This document shows positions 1 to 7,220 of a stretch of DNA of 18,544 bases, one piece after another. The DNA lies in the NCBI GenBank assembly GCA_947374705.1, contig CANCDA010000025.1:1-18544 (forward strand), written 5' to 3'. Numbering within the stretch: position 1 is the stretch's first letter; every line of letters starts with the position of its first letter. The DNA comes from Comamonadaceae bacterium. Lineage in GTDB: Bacteria; Pseudomonadota; Gammaproteobacteria; Burkholderiales; Burkholderiaceae_C. The notes beneath the pieces were generated by a model that saw only the letters and a list, made by a program, of their open reading frames with translations, was not told where the DNA came from and searched no databases. The position numbers and the translations under genes are program-made.

Positions 1-2
1 CG

Positions 3-44
3 CTAGAGCCGGTTGGCCGACGCACCCCCGTGCTGCGCAGGCGC
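3..44 (-). pseudogene. Duplicated 3' end of cheB (fragment B')
   Basis: This stretch matches the last 43 bases of the intact cheB at 1924-1966, including the TAG stop codon, with about three substitutions and one missing C in a C-run. The missing base breaks the frame, so it cannot encode the original C-terminus. It lies in the same orientation as the intact copy. To its right the homology stops abruptly and mqsR-like sequence begins. It is the outermost part of a broken second copy of the cheB terminus; the other part is at 840-942. Whether more lies left of the window cannot be seen. Confidence 0.75.
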
Positions 45-50
45 GCTTGG

Positions 51-105
51 TATCAACGATCTGTCATCGACGATGTTTTGATTTTTTTCATTCAAGGCGC
101 TGTGA
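51..105 (+). pseudogene. mqsR: mqsR toxin 3' remnant, frameshifted
   Basis: Only the last 17 or so codons of an MqsR-type mRNA interferase remain. One frame reads VIDDVLIF, and after a run of seven T (82-88) the next frame reads SFKAL followed by TGA at 103-105. Reducing the T-run to six joins the two into VIDDVLIFSFKAL-stop, the typical MqsR C-terminus. The stop lies 2 nt before the mqsA start, the normal mqsRA arrangement with the toxin gene first. Everything upstream is replaced by a cheB fragment, so no catalytic part of the toxin survives. The call is based on motif similarity and on the mqsA that follows. Confidence 0.65.
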
Positions 106-107
106 CC

Positions 108-440
108 ATGAAATGCCCAAGCTGAGGAGCGGCAGAACTGATCCACGACACCCGCGAGATGCCCTATCTCTACAAGGGCGAAAGCACCACCATCCCAGCG
201 GTGACAGGTGACTTCTGTCCTGCCTGCGGCGAAGTCGTACTAAACCGAGAACACGGTGACCGCTACAGCGAGTTGCTTGGAGCGTTCCAGAGGCAGGTGA
301 ACGCCGCTTACGTTGACCCGAGCTAGATCGCCAGGGTGCGTAAAAAACTCGATCTGGATCAGCGTCAAGCAGCCGACATTTTTGGTGATGGCGTGAACGC
401 GTTTTCCCGGTATGAAAACGGCAAGACAAAATCCCCTTTG
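108..440 (+). pseudogene. mqsA: mqsA antitoxin pseudogene (two nonsense codons, 3' truncated)
   Basis: MqsA is the zinc-binding, HTH-Xre antitoxin of MqsR and represses its own operon. Reading from ATG 108 gives MKCPS, then TGA at 123-125 where the second zinc-ligand cysteine of the first CxxC should be. It continues with GAAELIHDTREMPYLYKG and the second zinc motif DFCPACGE, then a TAG at 321-326 in place of the usual aromatic residue before IARVRKKL. The HTH part follows (LDLDQRQAADIFGDGVNAFSRYENGK, up to about 431). Similarity ends near 440, roughly 25 residues before the expected C-terminus, where a PIN-domain fragment on the other strand begins. Two stops plus truncation make it a clear pseudogene; the ORF from 336 is only its HTH end. 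Confidence 0.85.
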
Positions 441-457
441 GGGCGGCGAATGACGCG

Positions 458-697
458 CTATGGGGTCAGCCTCTGCGGAGGCATCCATACCTTCAGCTTC
501 AGGGCTCGACAAGCGGCCAGTTGCCCGTTATCTCGCGTCGCCAGGGGCAGCTTGTGCAACTTGGCCAGATCGAGATAAACCCCGTCATAGACTTGGCACT
601 TGATGCCTTTGGCAAAGTCGTAGAAGCCTCTGGCAGTTGACAAGTTCACGTCCACAGCCATGCTCAGGCTCTCCAGGAGCGAAAACATGCGCTGTGC
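458..697 (-). pseudogene. VapC-like PIN-domain toxin fragment (C-terminal half)
   Basis: The reading frame gives VDVN, then YDGVYLDLAKLHKLPLATRDN and AACRALKLKVW. This is the C-terminal half of a VapC-type PIN ribonuclease, with the conserved YDaxYLdLA segment and the PLATxD segment that carries the late acidic residue. The N-terminal half, with the first catalytic aspartate of the form VLDxS, is absent: sequence directly upstream is the stop codon and C-terminus of an antitoxin-like frame. A deletion has thus joined the antitoxin end to the middle of the toxin. The fragment cannot form a complete PIN active site. A PIN family other than VapC is possible. Confidence 0.7.
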
Positions 698-700
698 AGC

Positions 701-839
701 TCAGACGCCATCACGCAACTCACGAATGGCGGCGGCTCCTCCATTGAGGGGGTCTGGCTTGATGCGCTTGGTGGCTTTCACCAGAGCGTCCAGGGCTTTG
801 AGCGCACGCGCACGGTCACCCTTTTGGATGAAAGTGATG
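701..839 (-). pseudogene. Antitoxin C-terminal fragment, probable partner of the PIN fragment
   Basis: The frame reads ITFIQKGDRARALKALDALVKATK, then RIKPDPLNGGAAAIRELRDGV and a TGA at 701-703. It sits immediately upstream of the VapC-like fragment in the same orientation, the position expected of a VapB-type antitoxin. Its N-terminal DNA-binding part is missing and the frame runs directly into a duplicated piece of cheB at 840. The composition (charged helix, PDP-rich tail) resembles the toxin-wrapping tail of VapB-like antitoxins, but I cannot name the family firmly. The continuous ORF 701-937 is therefore a chimera of cheB and antitoxin sequence and is unlikely to be a functional gene. Confidence 0.5.
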
Positions 840-942
840 TGCACTGCACCGGCGGCAATGGCTTCTTTGGGCATGCCAAAGACGGCGCAACTGGCCTCGT
901 CTTGCGCCACGTTCCAGCTGCCCGCGTCGCGCAGCACGCGCG
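840..942 (-). pseudogene. Duplicated internal fragment of cheB (fragment A')
   Basis: These 103 bases match the intact cheB at 2009-2111 with about four differences, all G here and A there. They encode LRDAGSWNVAQDEASCAVFG and MPKEAIAAGAVH, part of the C-terminal methylesterase domain just after the catalytic aspartate. At both ends homology stops sharply: antitoxin-like sequence lies to the left and unrecognised sequence to the right. In intact cheB, the counterpart of this block and that of the block at 3-44 are only about 42 bp apart; here they are separated by 795 bp of TA remnants. Both fragments probably derive from one duplicated cheB 3' end. Confidence 0.85.
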
Positions 943-1061
943 CGGTCGATGCGGCGTGTGGCCACCATCCGCACCCGCCTCTTTCAAAACCCAGTCAAAG
1001 CGTTAGACTAGACGAGCACAAAGGAGAAGCACTGGCTTGAAGGCTCCAAGCGTCTTGCGCC
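943..1061. other. Unrecognised spacer between TA remnants and the AbrB/PIN module
   Basis: About 120 bp show no similarity to cheB or to the flanking TA genes. On the plus strand a short frame (MRRVATIRTRLFQ, from 954) ends at a TAG, followed by an isolated AAGGAG string without a convincing gene behind it. It may be another gene scar. Nothing functional can be supported. Confidence 0.3.
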
Positions 1062-1511
1062 TCACTCGGCCGGTGTCGGCAAATGCAAGCGGACAAAAGT
1101 CTCCAGGTTCATGATCGGGCACTTGCTGGCCTGCTCAAACACCGTGGTCAGCGCCTGCAAATCTTTGTCACCTGACACCAGCACCTTGGCCTTTCCCGCG
1201 ACAGCCAAGTGCATAAACGGCACATCCAGCGGGTCGCGGCAGTCGGGCACTTTGGGTACTGGGAAGGGAATGCGCACCACCTGGGTGTGTGGCAAATAAT
1301 CGGCCAGCAATTCCTCCTGCTCCATCTTGGAAAGCCGAAACTTCGGGTATGCGAGTACCCGCACCAACTCTTGCGCGGTCGCCGTACTGGTCAAGGGCAC
1401 AAAAACACCACGCTGCCAAGCCAAGCGCACTTGCGCGGCTGCGCCGCCGCCAAACACCAATGCCGATAGCACCACATTGGTATCCAGCACCACACGTAAG
1501 TGGCTGCTCAT
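1062..1511 (-). CDS. PIN-family toxin (COG1569 type) of a type II TA module
   Basis: A predicted 149-residue ribonuclease toxin of the PIN family, COG1569 type. PIN toxins cleave RNA using a cluster of acidic residues that binds Mg2+ or Mn2+. The early acid is D10 in VVLDTNVVLSAL; further conserved acids are in TAQELVRVL, DCRDPLDVPFMHLA and LVSGDKDLQAL, the typical end of this family. The length is normal. The ATG at 1511 was chosen because it overlaps the stop of the antitoxin gene (ATGA), the usual translational coupling, and because PIN similarity starts within ten residues; the ORF could extend 30 codons further but only into antitoxin sequence. It is apparently intact, unlike the TA remnants to its left. 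Confidence 0.85.
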   Translation of the reverse strand: MSSHLRVVLDTNVVLSALVFGGGAAAQVRLAWQRGVFVPLTSTATAQELVRVLAYPKFRLSKMEQEELLADYLPHTQVVRIPFPVPKVPDCRDPLDVPFMHLAVAGKAKVLVSGDKDLQALTTVFEQASKCPIMNLETFVRLHLPTPAE

Positions 1512-1804
1512 GCTTTGGATGCAGTTTTTCGAGTGATGTACTTGGCTCTTGGCTCTGCGGCCAAGGCGGGGGCGGGGGCGGGTGCCTGTGACCGAGCCCA
1601 ATCCACGGCCTGCGTAATATCGGCGTCGCTCAAGTCAAGCTCTGCCAGCTTGGCCCGCACGGCGTCGCCACGCTGAATGCGGACTGGCGTCAAGATGATC
1701 TGCCCGGCGCGGGCCTCTACATCGAAATACGTCGTAGCACCCACGGCTTTCGTCACGCTCAGGGGTAGCGTGAGTTGATTCTTTGAAGTGATTTTGGCAA
1801 GCAT
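1508..1804 (-). CDS. AbrB/MazE-type antitoxin paired with the PIN toxin
   Basis: A 98-residue protein whose first 45 residues (MLAKITSKNQLTLP, then FDVEARAGQIILTPV) form a swapped-hairpin AbrB/SpoVT DNA-binding domain. The C-terminal half has an acidic helix (AKLAELDLSDADITQAVDWA) likely to bind the toxin, then an Ala/Pro-rich basic tail. It is the first gene of the pair and overlaps the toxin start by 4 nt. In such modules the antitoxin neutralises the PIN RNase and represses its own promoter; the palindrome at 1817-1837, directly upstream of the start, is a good operator candidate. The family usually has LPK at the turn after the first strand, here LPL. The start at 1804 fits the domain boundary, though no strong ribosome binding site is visible. 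Confidence 0.85.
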   Translation of the reverse strand: MLAKITSKNQLTLPLSVTKAVGATTYFDVEARAGQIILTPVRIQRGDAVRAKLAELDLSDADITQAVDWARSQAPAPAPALAAEPRAKYITRKTASKA

Positions 1805-1816
1805 GGTAAATTTAAC

Positions 1817-1837
1817 AAAGTAAGGATTCCTTACTTT
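1817..1837 (-). promoter_or_regulatory. Palindromic operator candidate of the AbrB/PIN module
   Basis: A perfect inverted repeat with 10-bp arms, AAAGTAAGGA and TCCTTACTTT, separated by one base. It ends 13 bp before the antitoxin start codon, in an AT-rich stretch (1805-1860) that stands out from GC-rich surroundings and probably contains the promoter. Position and symmetry fit autoregulation by the dimeric AbrB-type antitoxin. Function is inferred. Confidence 0.6.
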
Positions 1838-1923
1838 AATAAAATTTTTATTGCTTGTCCACGTTTGATTTCAATAGCCTTGGTTTTTCACTCAGGGCGG
1901 GATTTGAGAGCGCACGCCATTCA

Positions 1924-3015
1924 CTAAAGCCGGTTAGCCGACGCGCCCCCCGTGCTGCGCAGGCGCTCTAGCAGCTTGGGCGCGATGGCGTGCAGGCTCA
2001 GCACCTCATGCACTGCACCGGCGGCAATGGCTTCTTTGGGCATGCCAAAGACGACGCAACTGGCCTCGTCTTGCGCCACGTTCCAACTGCCCGCATCACG
2101 CAGCACGCGCATGGCTTTGGCGCCGTCGGCCCCCATGCCGGTGAGCATGACACCCAGGGCGTTGGGGCCGACCACGCGCGCAGCTGACAAAAACAAGGGC
2201 TCGACCGAGGGCTTGTGGCGATTGACGGGTTCGCCGTCGGTCACGCGGGCGATGTAGTTGGCACCGGATCGCTCCACACTCATGTGCAAGCCGCCCGGGG
2301 CGATGTAGGCGTGGCCGGGCAGGATGCGCTCACCGTCGGTGGCTTCGCTCACGCGGATGCGGCACAGGCCATCTAGCCGCGCGGCGTAGCTGCGGGTGAA
2401 GCCGGGCGGCATGTGCTGGGTGATCATAACGGCGGGGCAGTCTGCGGGCAGGCCCATAAGTAAGTCTTTGGTGGCCTCGGTGCCGCCGGTGGAGGCGCCG
2501 ATGAAGATGATTTTCTCGGTGGACAGGCGGCCCAGCGCGGTGGGCGGGGGACGTGGTGTGGGCGGGTGCTGCGCACCACCGGGGTGTGATGCCGGGTGTG
2601 CGGGCTTGCGCACCTTGGCCTGGGCGGCTATGCGCACTTTGCTGGTGATTTCTTCGCCTAGCAAACGCAGGCCGTCGGCCACGCCGATTTTGGGTTTGGC
2701 CACAAAGTCGATGGCACCCAACTCCAGCGCGCGCAGGGTCACCTCGGCACCGCGCTCAGTCAAGGTGGAGACCATCAAAACCGGCATGGGGTGCAGGCGC
2801 ATGAGTTTGTCTAAAAAATCGATACCGTCCATGCGCGGCATTTCCACGTCCAACGTGAGCACGTCGGGGTTGAGCTCGCGGATCATCTCGCGCGCCACCA
2901 GCGGGTCAGCCGCTGCGCCGACACATTGCATGTCGGCCTGGCGGTTGATGATTTCGGTGAGCAGGCTGCGCACCAGGGCAGAGTCGTCCACCACCAGCAC
3001 TCGTGTTTTGATCAT
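1924..3015 (-). CDS. cheB: CheB, protein-glutamate methylesterase/glutaminase
   Basis: Cytoplasmic response regulator that removes methyl groups from chemoreceptor glutamates and deamidates receptor glutamines during adaptation, activated by phosphorylation from CheA. The 363 residues contain a receiver domain (about 1-125) with D10, D11, phosphoacceptor D56 (LTLDVEMPRMDG) and K107. A Pro/His-rich linker (about 136-165) follows, then the methylesterase domain with the catalytic triad S175 (FIGASTGG), H201 (TQHMPPGF) and D297 (TGMGADG). The start at 3015 was chosen because the protein begins MIKTRVLVVDDS and is preceded by AGGAGG with 5 nt spacing; the ORF extends 46 codons upstream but into cheD. 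It lies 13 nt after cheD. Pieces of its 3' end are duplicated at 3-44 and 840-942, and TA genes follow it rather than the cheY/cheZ often found here. Confidence 0.97.
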   Translation of the reverse strand: MIKTRVLVVDDSALVRSLLTEIINRQADMQCVGAAADPLVAREMIRELNPDVLTLDVEMPRMDGIDFLDKLMRLHPMPVLMVSTLTERGAEVTLRALELGAIDFVAKPKIGVADGLRLLGEEITSKVRIAAQAKVRKPAHPASHPGGAQHPPTPRPPPTALGRLSTEKIIFIGASTGGTEATKDLLMGLPADCPAVMITQHMPPGFTRSYAARLDGLCRIRVSEATDGERILPGHAYIAPGGLHMSVERSGANYIARVTDGEPVNRHKPSVEPLFLSAARVVGPNALGVMLTGMGADGAKAMRVLRDAGSWNVAQDEASCVVFGMPKEAIAAGAVHEVLSLHAIAPKLLERLRSTGGASANRL

Positions 3016-3028
3016 GTTGGCCTCCTGC

Positions 3029-3694
3029 TTAAAACAAATCGACAGAGCCACCGCTGTGGACTGCAGGCATGGCAGTTTTGGCGGCTGCGCGCTCGTGTGC
3101 CAGCAACTCGGCCGCACGGGTGGGGGCCAAGCGCTTGACCATGGCTTTGCCATTGACCGGGAAGAAGCACACTTTGCGCGGGTAGATGTCGAGTACGTCT
3201 TGGCTGAGCACGGGGATACGCTCGTCCTTCAAATAGTCGAGCACAAAGCGGGTGTTGCGCTCACCCACATTCAGGCTGTCCATGCCGGCGATGACTTGCC
3301 CGCCGCCAAAAACTTTGGCCTCTAGCGTGCTGCGGGTGGCGCCGCGTTTCATCAGCTCGTTGATGAGCACCTCCATGGCGTAGGTACCGTAGCGGCCGTT
3401 GTCGCCCCCATCGCCGCCACCATGGGGCAGCATGAAATGGTTAAGCCCGCCGACGCGGGCCTTGCTGTCCCACAGGCAGGCGGCAATGCAGGAGCCCAGC
3501 GTGGTCATGATGAGGATTTCTTCGCTGTCCACAAAATACTCGCCAGGCAAGACCTTGACGGCTTCGCACTGAAACTGGGGGTCATACCAAAAGAAGGAGG
3601 CTTCACCGGGCTGGCGCGGCTGGCTTTTGAGCCAGTTCAGCACCGATGGGTCCCGCACGTCATCTTTGCGCAGCGCGTTGGAGGCGGGGTTCAT
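3029..3694 (-). CDS. cheD: CheD, chemoreceptor glutamine deamidase
   Basis: CheD deamidates specific glutamines of chemoreceptors, which tunes receptor activity; in several bacteria it also interacts with CheC. The 221-residue protein has the family core VLPGEYFVDS, then TTLGSCIAACLWD with catalytic C69, GGLNHFMLP with catalytic H86, and YGTYAMEVLI with the conserved Thr/Ser. The later part (KVFGGGQVI, VGERNTRFVLDYL) also fits the family. An N-terminal extension of about 45 residues precedes the core and is common in betaproteobacterial members. The gene sits between cheR (51 nt gap) and cheB (13 nt gap), the standard cheR-cheD-cheB order, and is presumably cotranscribed. No cheC is visible in the window. 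Confidence 0.95.
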   Translation of the reverse strand: MNPASNALRKDDVRDPSVLNWLKSQPRQPGEASFFWYDPQFQCEAVKVLPGEYFVDSEEILIMTTLGSCIAACLWDSKARVGGLNHFMLPHGGGDGGDNGRYGTYAMEVLINELMKRGATRSTLEAKVFGGGQVIAGMDSLNVGERNTRFVLDYLKDERIPVLSQDVLDIYPRKVCFFPVNGKAMVKRLAPTRAAELLAHERAAAKTAMPAVHSGGSVDLF

Positions 3695-3745
3695 AAGGGT
3701 GGCCTTGTTTTATTGACGCTTGAACGTGTTCTTGGACGCACACAC

Positions 3746-4582
3746 TCACACCCGCTCATAAACGGTCTTGCCGCGCAAGCGGAAGAGGTCTCTTGAGGCG
3801 CTGAAATTTTCTGAGTGACCGGCAAACAGCAGACCGTGCGGCTGCATGGCGCGGTGCATGCGCTCCAGCACGCGGCGCTGGGTGGGGGCGTCAAAATAAA
3901 TCATGACGTTGCGACAAAAGACGATGTGAAAGGGCTCGCCCAAAGACCAGCGCTCGTCCATCAGGTTGTGCGGACGAAACTCCACGAGGCGTTGCAACTC
4001 GGGCTTGACGCGGATGGCGCCGCTATTGGCCCCGTTGCCACGCAGAAAGTGGCGGCGCAGGCGCTCATCGCTCAGGCCGCGCGCGTCGGCCGCGTAAACA
4101 CCGCGCTCGGCGGTGGCGAGGACTTTGGTGTCGATGTCGGTGCACAAAATTTTCACATTGGCATTGGCCCCCAGGGCTTCAGTGACGGTCATGGCCAGCG
4201 AGTAAGGTTCTTCCCCGGTGGAGGCGGCGTTGCACCACAGGCGCAGGTGCTGATCTTTGTGCTGGGCCAGTTCGGTGGCCAGCACGGGGAAATGGTGCTC
4301 TTCACGAAAAAAGGAAGTGAGATTGGTGGTGAGGCAGTTGACAAACTCTTGCCACTCCTGCTCGGCCCGTGCGCCGCTGGCTTGCTCCAGTGCATCCAGG
4401 TAGTCCCCAAAGGAGCTGTAGCCCACGTCACGCAGGCGGCGTGAGAGGCGGCTATAGACCATGGCGCGCTTGCCTTCGTGCAGACTAATGCCCGCGCGCT
4501 TGTAGATGAGCTTGCAGACACGGTTGAAATCGGTTGCGTCGAAATCGAACTCGGCTTCGCGGGGTTGGGCTAATGCGCTCAT
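3746..4582 (-). CDS. cheR: CheR, chemoreceptor protein-glutamate O-methyltransferase
   Basis: CheR transfers methyl groups from S-adenosylmethionine to chemoreceptor glutamates, opposing CheB. The 278 residues include the N-terminal helical domain (about 10-85, with KRAGISLHEGKRAMVYSRLSRR), the TTNLTSFFREEHHF segment (about 85-98), and the SAM-binding motif LWCNAASTGEEPYS (about 115-128). Downstream are CTDIDTKVLATA and FCRNVMIYFD, both typical of CheR. Length is normal. It is the first gene of the minus-strand chemotaxis operon; a sigma-28-like promoter lies about 64 bp upstream. The ATG at 4582 is the natural start of the ORF, though the ribosome binding site is weak. rpoH is divergently transcribed from the other side of the intergenic region. 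Confidence 0.97.
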   Translation of the reverse strand: MSALAQPREAEFDFDATDFNRVCKLIYKRAGISLHEGKRAMVYSRLSRRLRDVGYSSFGDYLDALEQASGARAEQEWQEFVNCLTTNLTSFFREEHHFPVLATELAQHKDQHLRLWCNAASTGEEPYSLAMTVTEALGANANVKILCTDIDTKVLATAERGVYAADARGLSDERLRRHFLRGNGANSGAIRVKPELQRLVEFRPHNLMDERWSLGEPFHIVFCRNVMIYFDAPTQRRVLERMHRAMQPHGLLFAGHSENFSASRDLFRLRGKTVYERV

Positions 4583-4645
4583 GGTGTGTCTGTGTCCAGG
4601 TTGGATGTAGATAGCCGCTCAAGGTCACAACGGTTCCTTTGGCCT

Positions 4646-4672
4646 GTATCGACAGTTTTTCAGGAAAGTTGA
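4646..4672 (-). promoter_or_regulatory. Sigma-28 (FliA)-type promoter for cheR-cheD-cheB
   Basis: On the minus strand the -35 element TCAACTTT (6 of 8 to TAAAGTTT) and the -10 element GTCGATAC (6 of 8 to GCCGATAA) are separated by exactly 11 bp, the spacing of class III flagellar promoters. It lies about 64 bp upstream of cheR, the first chemotaxis gene in its direction, which makes FliA control plausible. The match is by eye and not scored against the genome. Confidence 0.6.
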
Positions 4673-4764
4673 CCGCTCAGGGTTTGAAAAAGGGCGCGCA
4701 GATTGGGCATTTCAGGGCCTTCCCGGTTATGGACTCGGTTTATCTTGGGAATTGAACCATTGAC

Positions 4765-4791
4765 TTGGCACTCTCTCCAAGGGAGTGCTAA
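4765..4791 (+). promoter_or_regulatory. CIRCE element overlapping the rpoH promoter
   Basis: TTGGCACTC, nine bases, GAGTGCTAA: this matches the CIRCE consensus (TTAGCACTC-N9-GAGTGCTAA) at 17 of 18 arm positions with the correct spacer. CIRCE is the operator of the heat-shock repressor HrcA. The left arm contains a -35-like TTGGCA (4765-4770), and -10-like GCTAAT or TAATAT lies at 4787-4794, so a bound repressor would cover the core promoter. It is 31 bp upstream of the rpoH start codon. HrcA repression of rpoH is the inference. Confidence 0.92.
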
Positions 4792-4822
4792 TATCAGCGT
4801 GATTGACAAAAGGAGTCTTGGA

Positions 4823-5758
<936 letters not shown>

Positions 5759-5780
5759 TGCGCAGCTGAGAGAGCTGTTG

Positions 5781-6761
5781 ATGCTTCGATATGCTCTTAT
5801 TTTTATAGCTGCTTACGCAATATTTTCGCCAGTTTCAGCCGAGAACATCTCTAAAACGTTACCCCCATGGCCGACCAAGCCACTCCGAATCATGGTCGGC
5901 TTTCCGGCGGGTACCTCGCCCGACTTGGTGGCGCGTACCCTGGCCGAGCCATTGGCCAAGGCTCTGGGCCAGCCCGTGATCGTGGAAAACAAACCCGGTG
6001 CGGGCGGCAACATTGCCGCCGACATCGTGGCCAAAGCGACCGACCATCACACCATTGGCGTGATGATCAACGGCAACCTCACCATTGCCAAACTGCTCAA
6101 CCCCAAAACTCCGTTTGACCCGGCCAAAGACCTGGCCCCGATCAGCTTGATTGGCACGGCCCCGTTGGTGCTGGCCGTGCCCGCCAACACACCAGGAAGC
6201 GCCGTGGGCGAGTTTTTAACCACAGCCCGCATGGCAGGTGCCAGTTGGAGCTACGGCTCCCCCGGCGTGGGCACGGTAGGCCATATCGGCATGGAGCTGC
6301 TCAAGAACCGCACCGGCATCAACGCCGTGCACGTGCCCTACCCCGGCTACCCGCAGGTGGTCACGGCCATGCTCGGCGGGCAGATTCAACTCTCGATGCT
6401 GCCGCCCGGCCTGGCCATGACGCAGGCACGCGCGGGCAAGGTCAAGGTGATCGGCGTGACATCGGCGGGCCGCAGTACCTTGGTGCCCGAGGTGCCCAGC
6501 TTGAGCGAGGCTGGGGTGCGCGATTTTCAACTGGACATCTGGAACGCCGTAGCAGGCCCTGCCACCCTGCCCCGCGCTGTGAGAGACCGCCTCTCAAACC
6601 TGATCAGCGAGATTGCCCGCTCACCCGAGGTGCGGCAAAAACTCTTTCAACAAGGCTGGCAGGTCGCAGGCACCAGCGCCGAAGGTCTGGCCAAACGCAT
6701 GCAGGCCGACTACAGCGTACTGGGGAGGGTGATTGCGCAGCAAGGCATCAAGGCGGAGTAG
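5781..6761 (+). CDS. Bug/TctC-family periplasmic solute-binding protein
   Basis: A 326-residue extracytoplasmic binding protein of the Bug (Bordetella uptake gene)/TctC family, which binds carboxylates or related small molecules, in some cases for a tripartite tricarboxylate transporter. The N-terminus MLRYALIFIAAYAIFSPVSA is a typical Sec signal peptide with likely cleavage after VSA. The mature part has the family blocks RIMVGFPAGTSPDLVAR, VENKPGAGGNIAAD, HVPYPGYPQVVTAMLGGQI and EVPSLSEAG. No tctA/tctB membrane genes are nearby, which is usual for the many orphan Bug proteins of Burkholderiales. The ATG at 5781 is preferred over the TTG immediately before it (5778). The ligand cannot be deduced from the sequence. 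Confidence 0.92.
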   Translation: MLRYALIFIAAYAIFSPVSAENISKTLPPWPTKPLRIMVGFPAGTSPDLVARTLAEPLAKALGQPVIVENKPGAGGNIAADIVAKATDHHTIGVMINGNLTIAKLLNPKTPFDPAKDLAPISLIGTAPLVLAVPANTPGSAVGEFLTTARMAGASWSYGSPGVGTVGHIGMELLKNRTGINAVHVPYPGYPQVVTAMLGGQIQLSMLPPGLAMTQARAGKVKVIGVTSAGRSTLVPEVPSLSEAGVRDFQLDIWNAVAGPATLPRAVRDRLSNLISEIARSPEVRQKLFQQGWQVAGTSAEGLAKRMQADYSVLGRVIAQQGIKAE

Positions 6762-6807
6762 CTGGGTAGTGGGGCGTAGTGACGCGGTGGCGTCAAGGCG
6801 CACCCAG

Positions 6808-7212
6808 TCACCTGGGCCTATTGCGCATCCAATCCGCCGTCTGAAAAAACGAATCCCGCAGGCGTGCGCGCAAGGGCTCAATCACGCCGGTGTCCCCCAT
6901 GGCTTGGTCCATGCAGGCCAGCCACTGGTCGCGCTCCTGGATGCCGATGTCAAAGGGCATGTGGCGGGCGCGCAGACGGGGGTGGCCGAACTGCTCGGTG
7001 TAGAGCTGCGGGCCACCGAGCCAGCCGGTTAAAAACATGAAGAGGTGCTCGCGCGCACGCGTCAAGTCCGGGCCGTGGGCGGCGCGCAGCGCGGCGTAGG
7101 CGGGCTCCAGCTCCATAAGGTCATAAAAGCGCTCGGTCAGGGCTTTAACGCGGGCCTCGCCGCCTATCCATTCAAACGGGGTATCGAAAGGGGGTTTGTC
7201 TTGAATTTGCAT
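6808..7212 (-). CDS. Group II truncated haemoglobin (TrHbO-like)
   Basis: A 134-residue truncated (2-on-2) globin of group II. Haem proteins of this group bind O2 and act in oxygen or peroxide/NO chemistry; the exact role here is unknown. Visible hallmarks are Y30 at the B10 position (ERFYDLM), the segment MFLTGWLGGPQLYTEQFGHPRLRARH containing the proximal H84, PFDIG after it, and a tryptophan near the G8 position (W97, RDQWLACM). The start at 7212 (MQIQDKPPF) agrees with family length; the ORF could extend upstream only through the 3' end of the permease gene. It begins 8 nt after the permease stop, so the two are probably cotranscribed. It converges with the Bug gene. Confidence 0.93.
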   Translation of the reverse strand: MQIQDKPPFDTPFEWIGGEARVKALTERFYDLMELEPAYAALRAAHGPDLTRAREHLFMFLTGWLGGPQLYTEQFGHPRLRARHMPFDIGIQERDQWLACMDQAMGDTGVIEPLRARLRDSFFQTADWMRNRPR

Positions 7213-7220
7213 ATTGCTTT

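Noticed and set aside
88..429. Minus-strand frame opposite the mqsA remnant
   Set aside because: Shadow of a recognisable, though broken, mqsA on the plus strand; Arg/Ser-rich translation.
660..1040. Plus-strand frame of 126 codons across the antitoxin and cheB fragments
   Set aside because: It is the reverse of recognisable pseudogene pieces and has no protein character of its own.
3016..3153. 46-codon upstream extension of cheB
   Set aside because: It overlaps cheD, while the internal ATG has AGGAGG and matches the receiver-domain start.
2396..3325. Plus-strand frame of 309 codons opposite cheB and cheD
   Set aside because: Antisense to clearly identified genes, Arg/Ser-rich low-complexity translation, no family features.
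4703..4822. 40-codon upstream extension of rpoH
   Set aside because: It would translate through the CIRCE promoter; the ATG at 4823 has a good ribosome binding site.
6780..6795. Hairpin TGACGC-GGTG-GCGTCA between the convergent Bug and globin genes, as a terminator
   Set aside because: The stem has only six pairs and no T-run follows on either strand.
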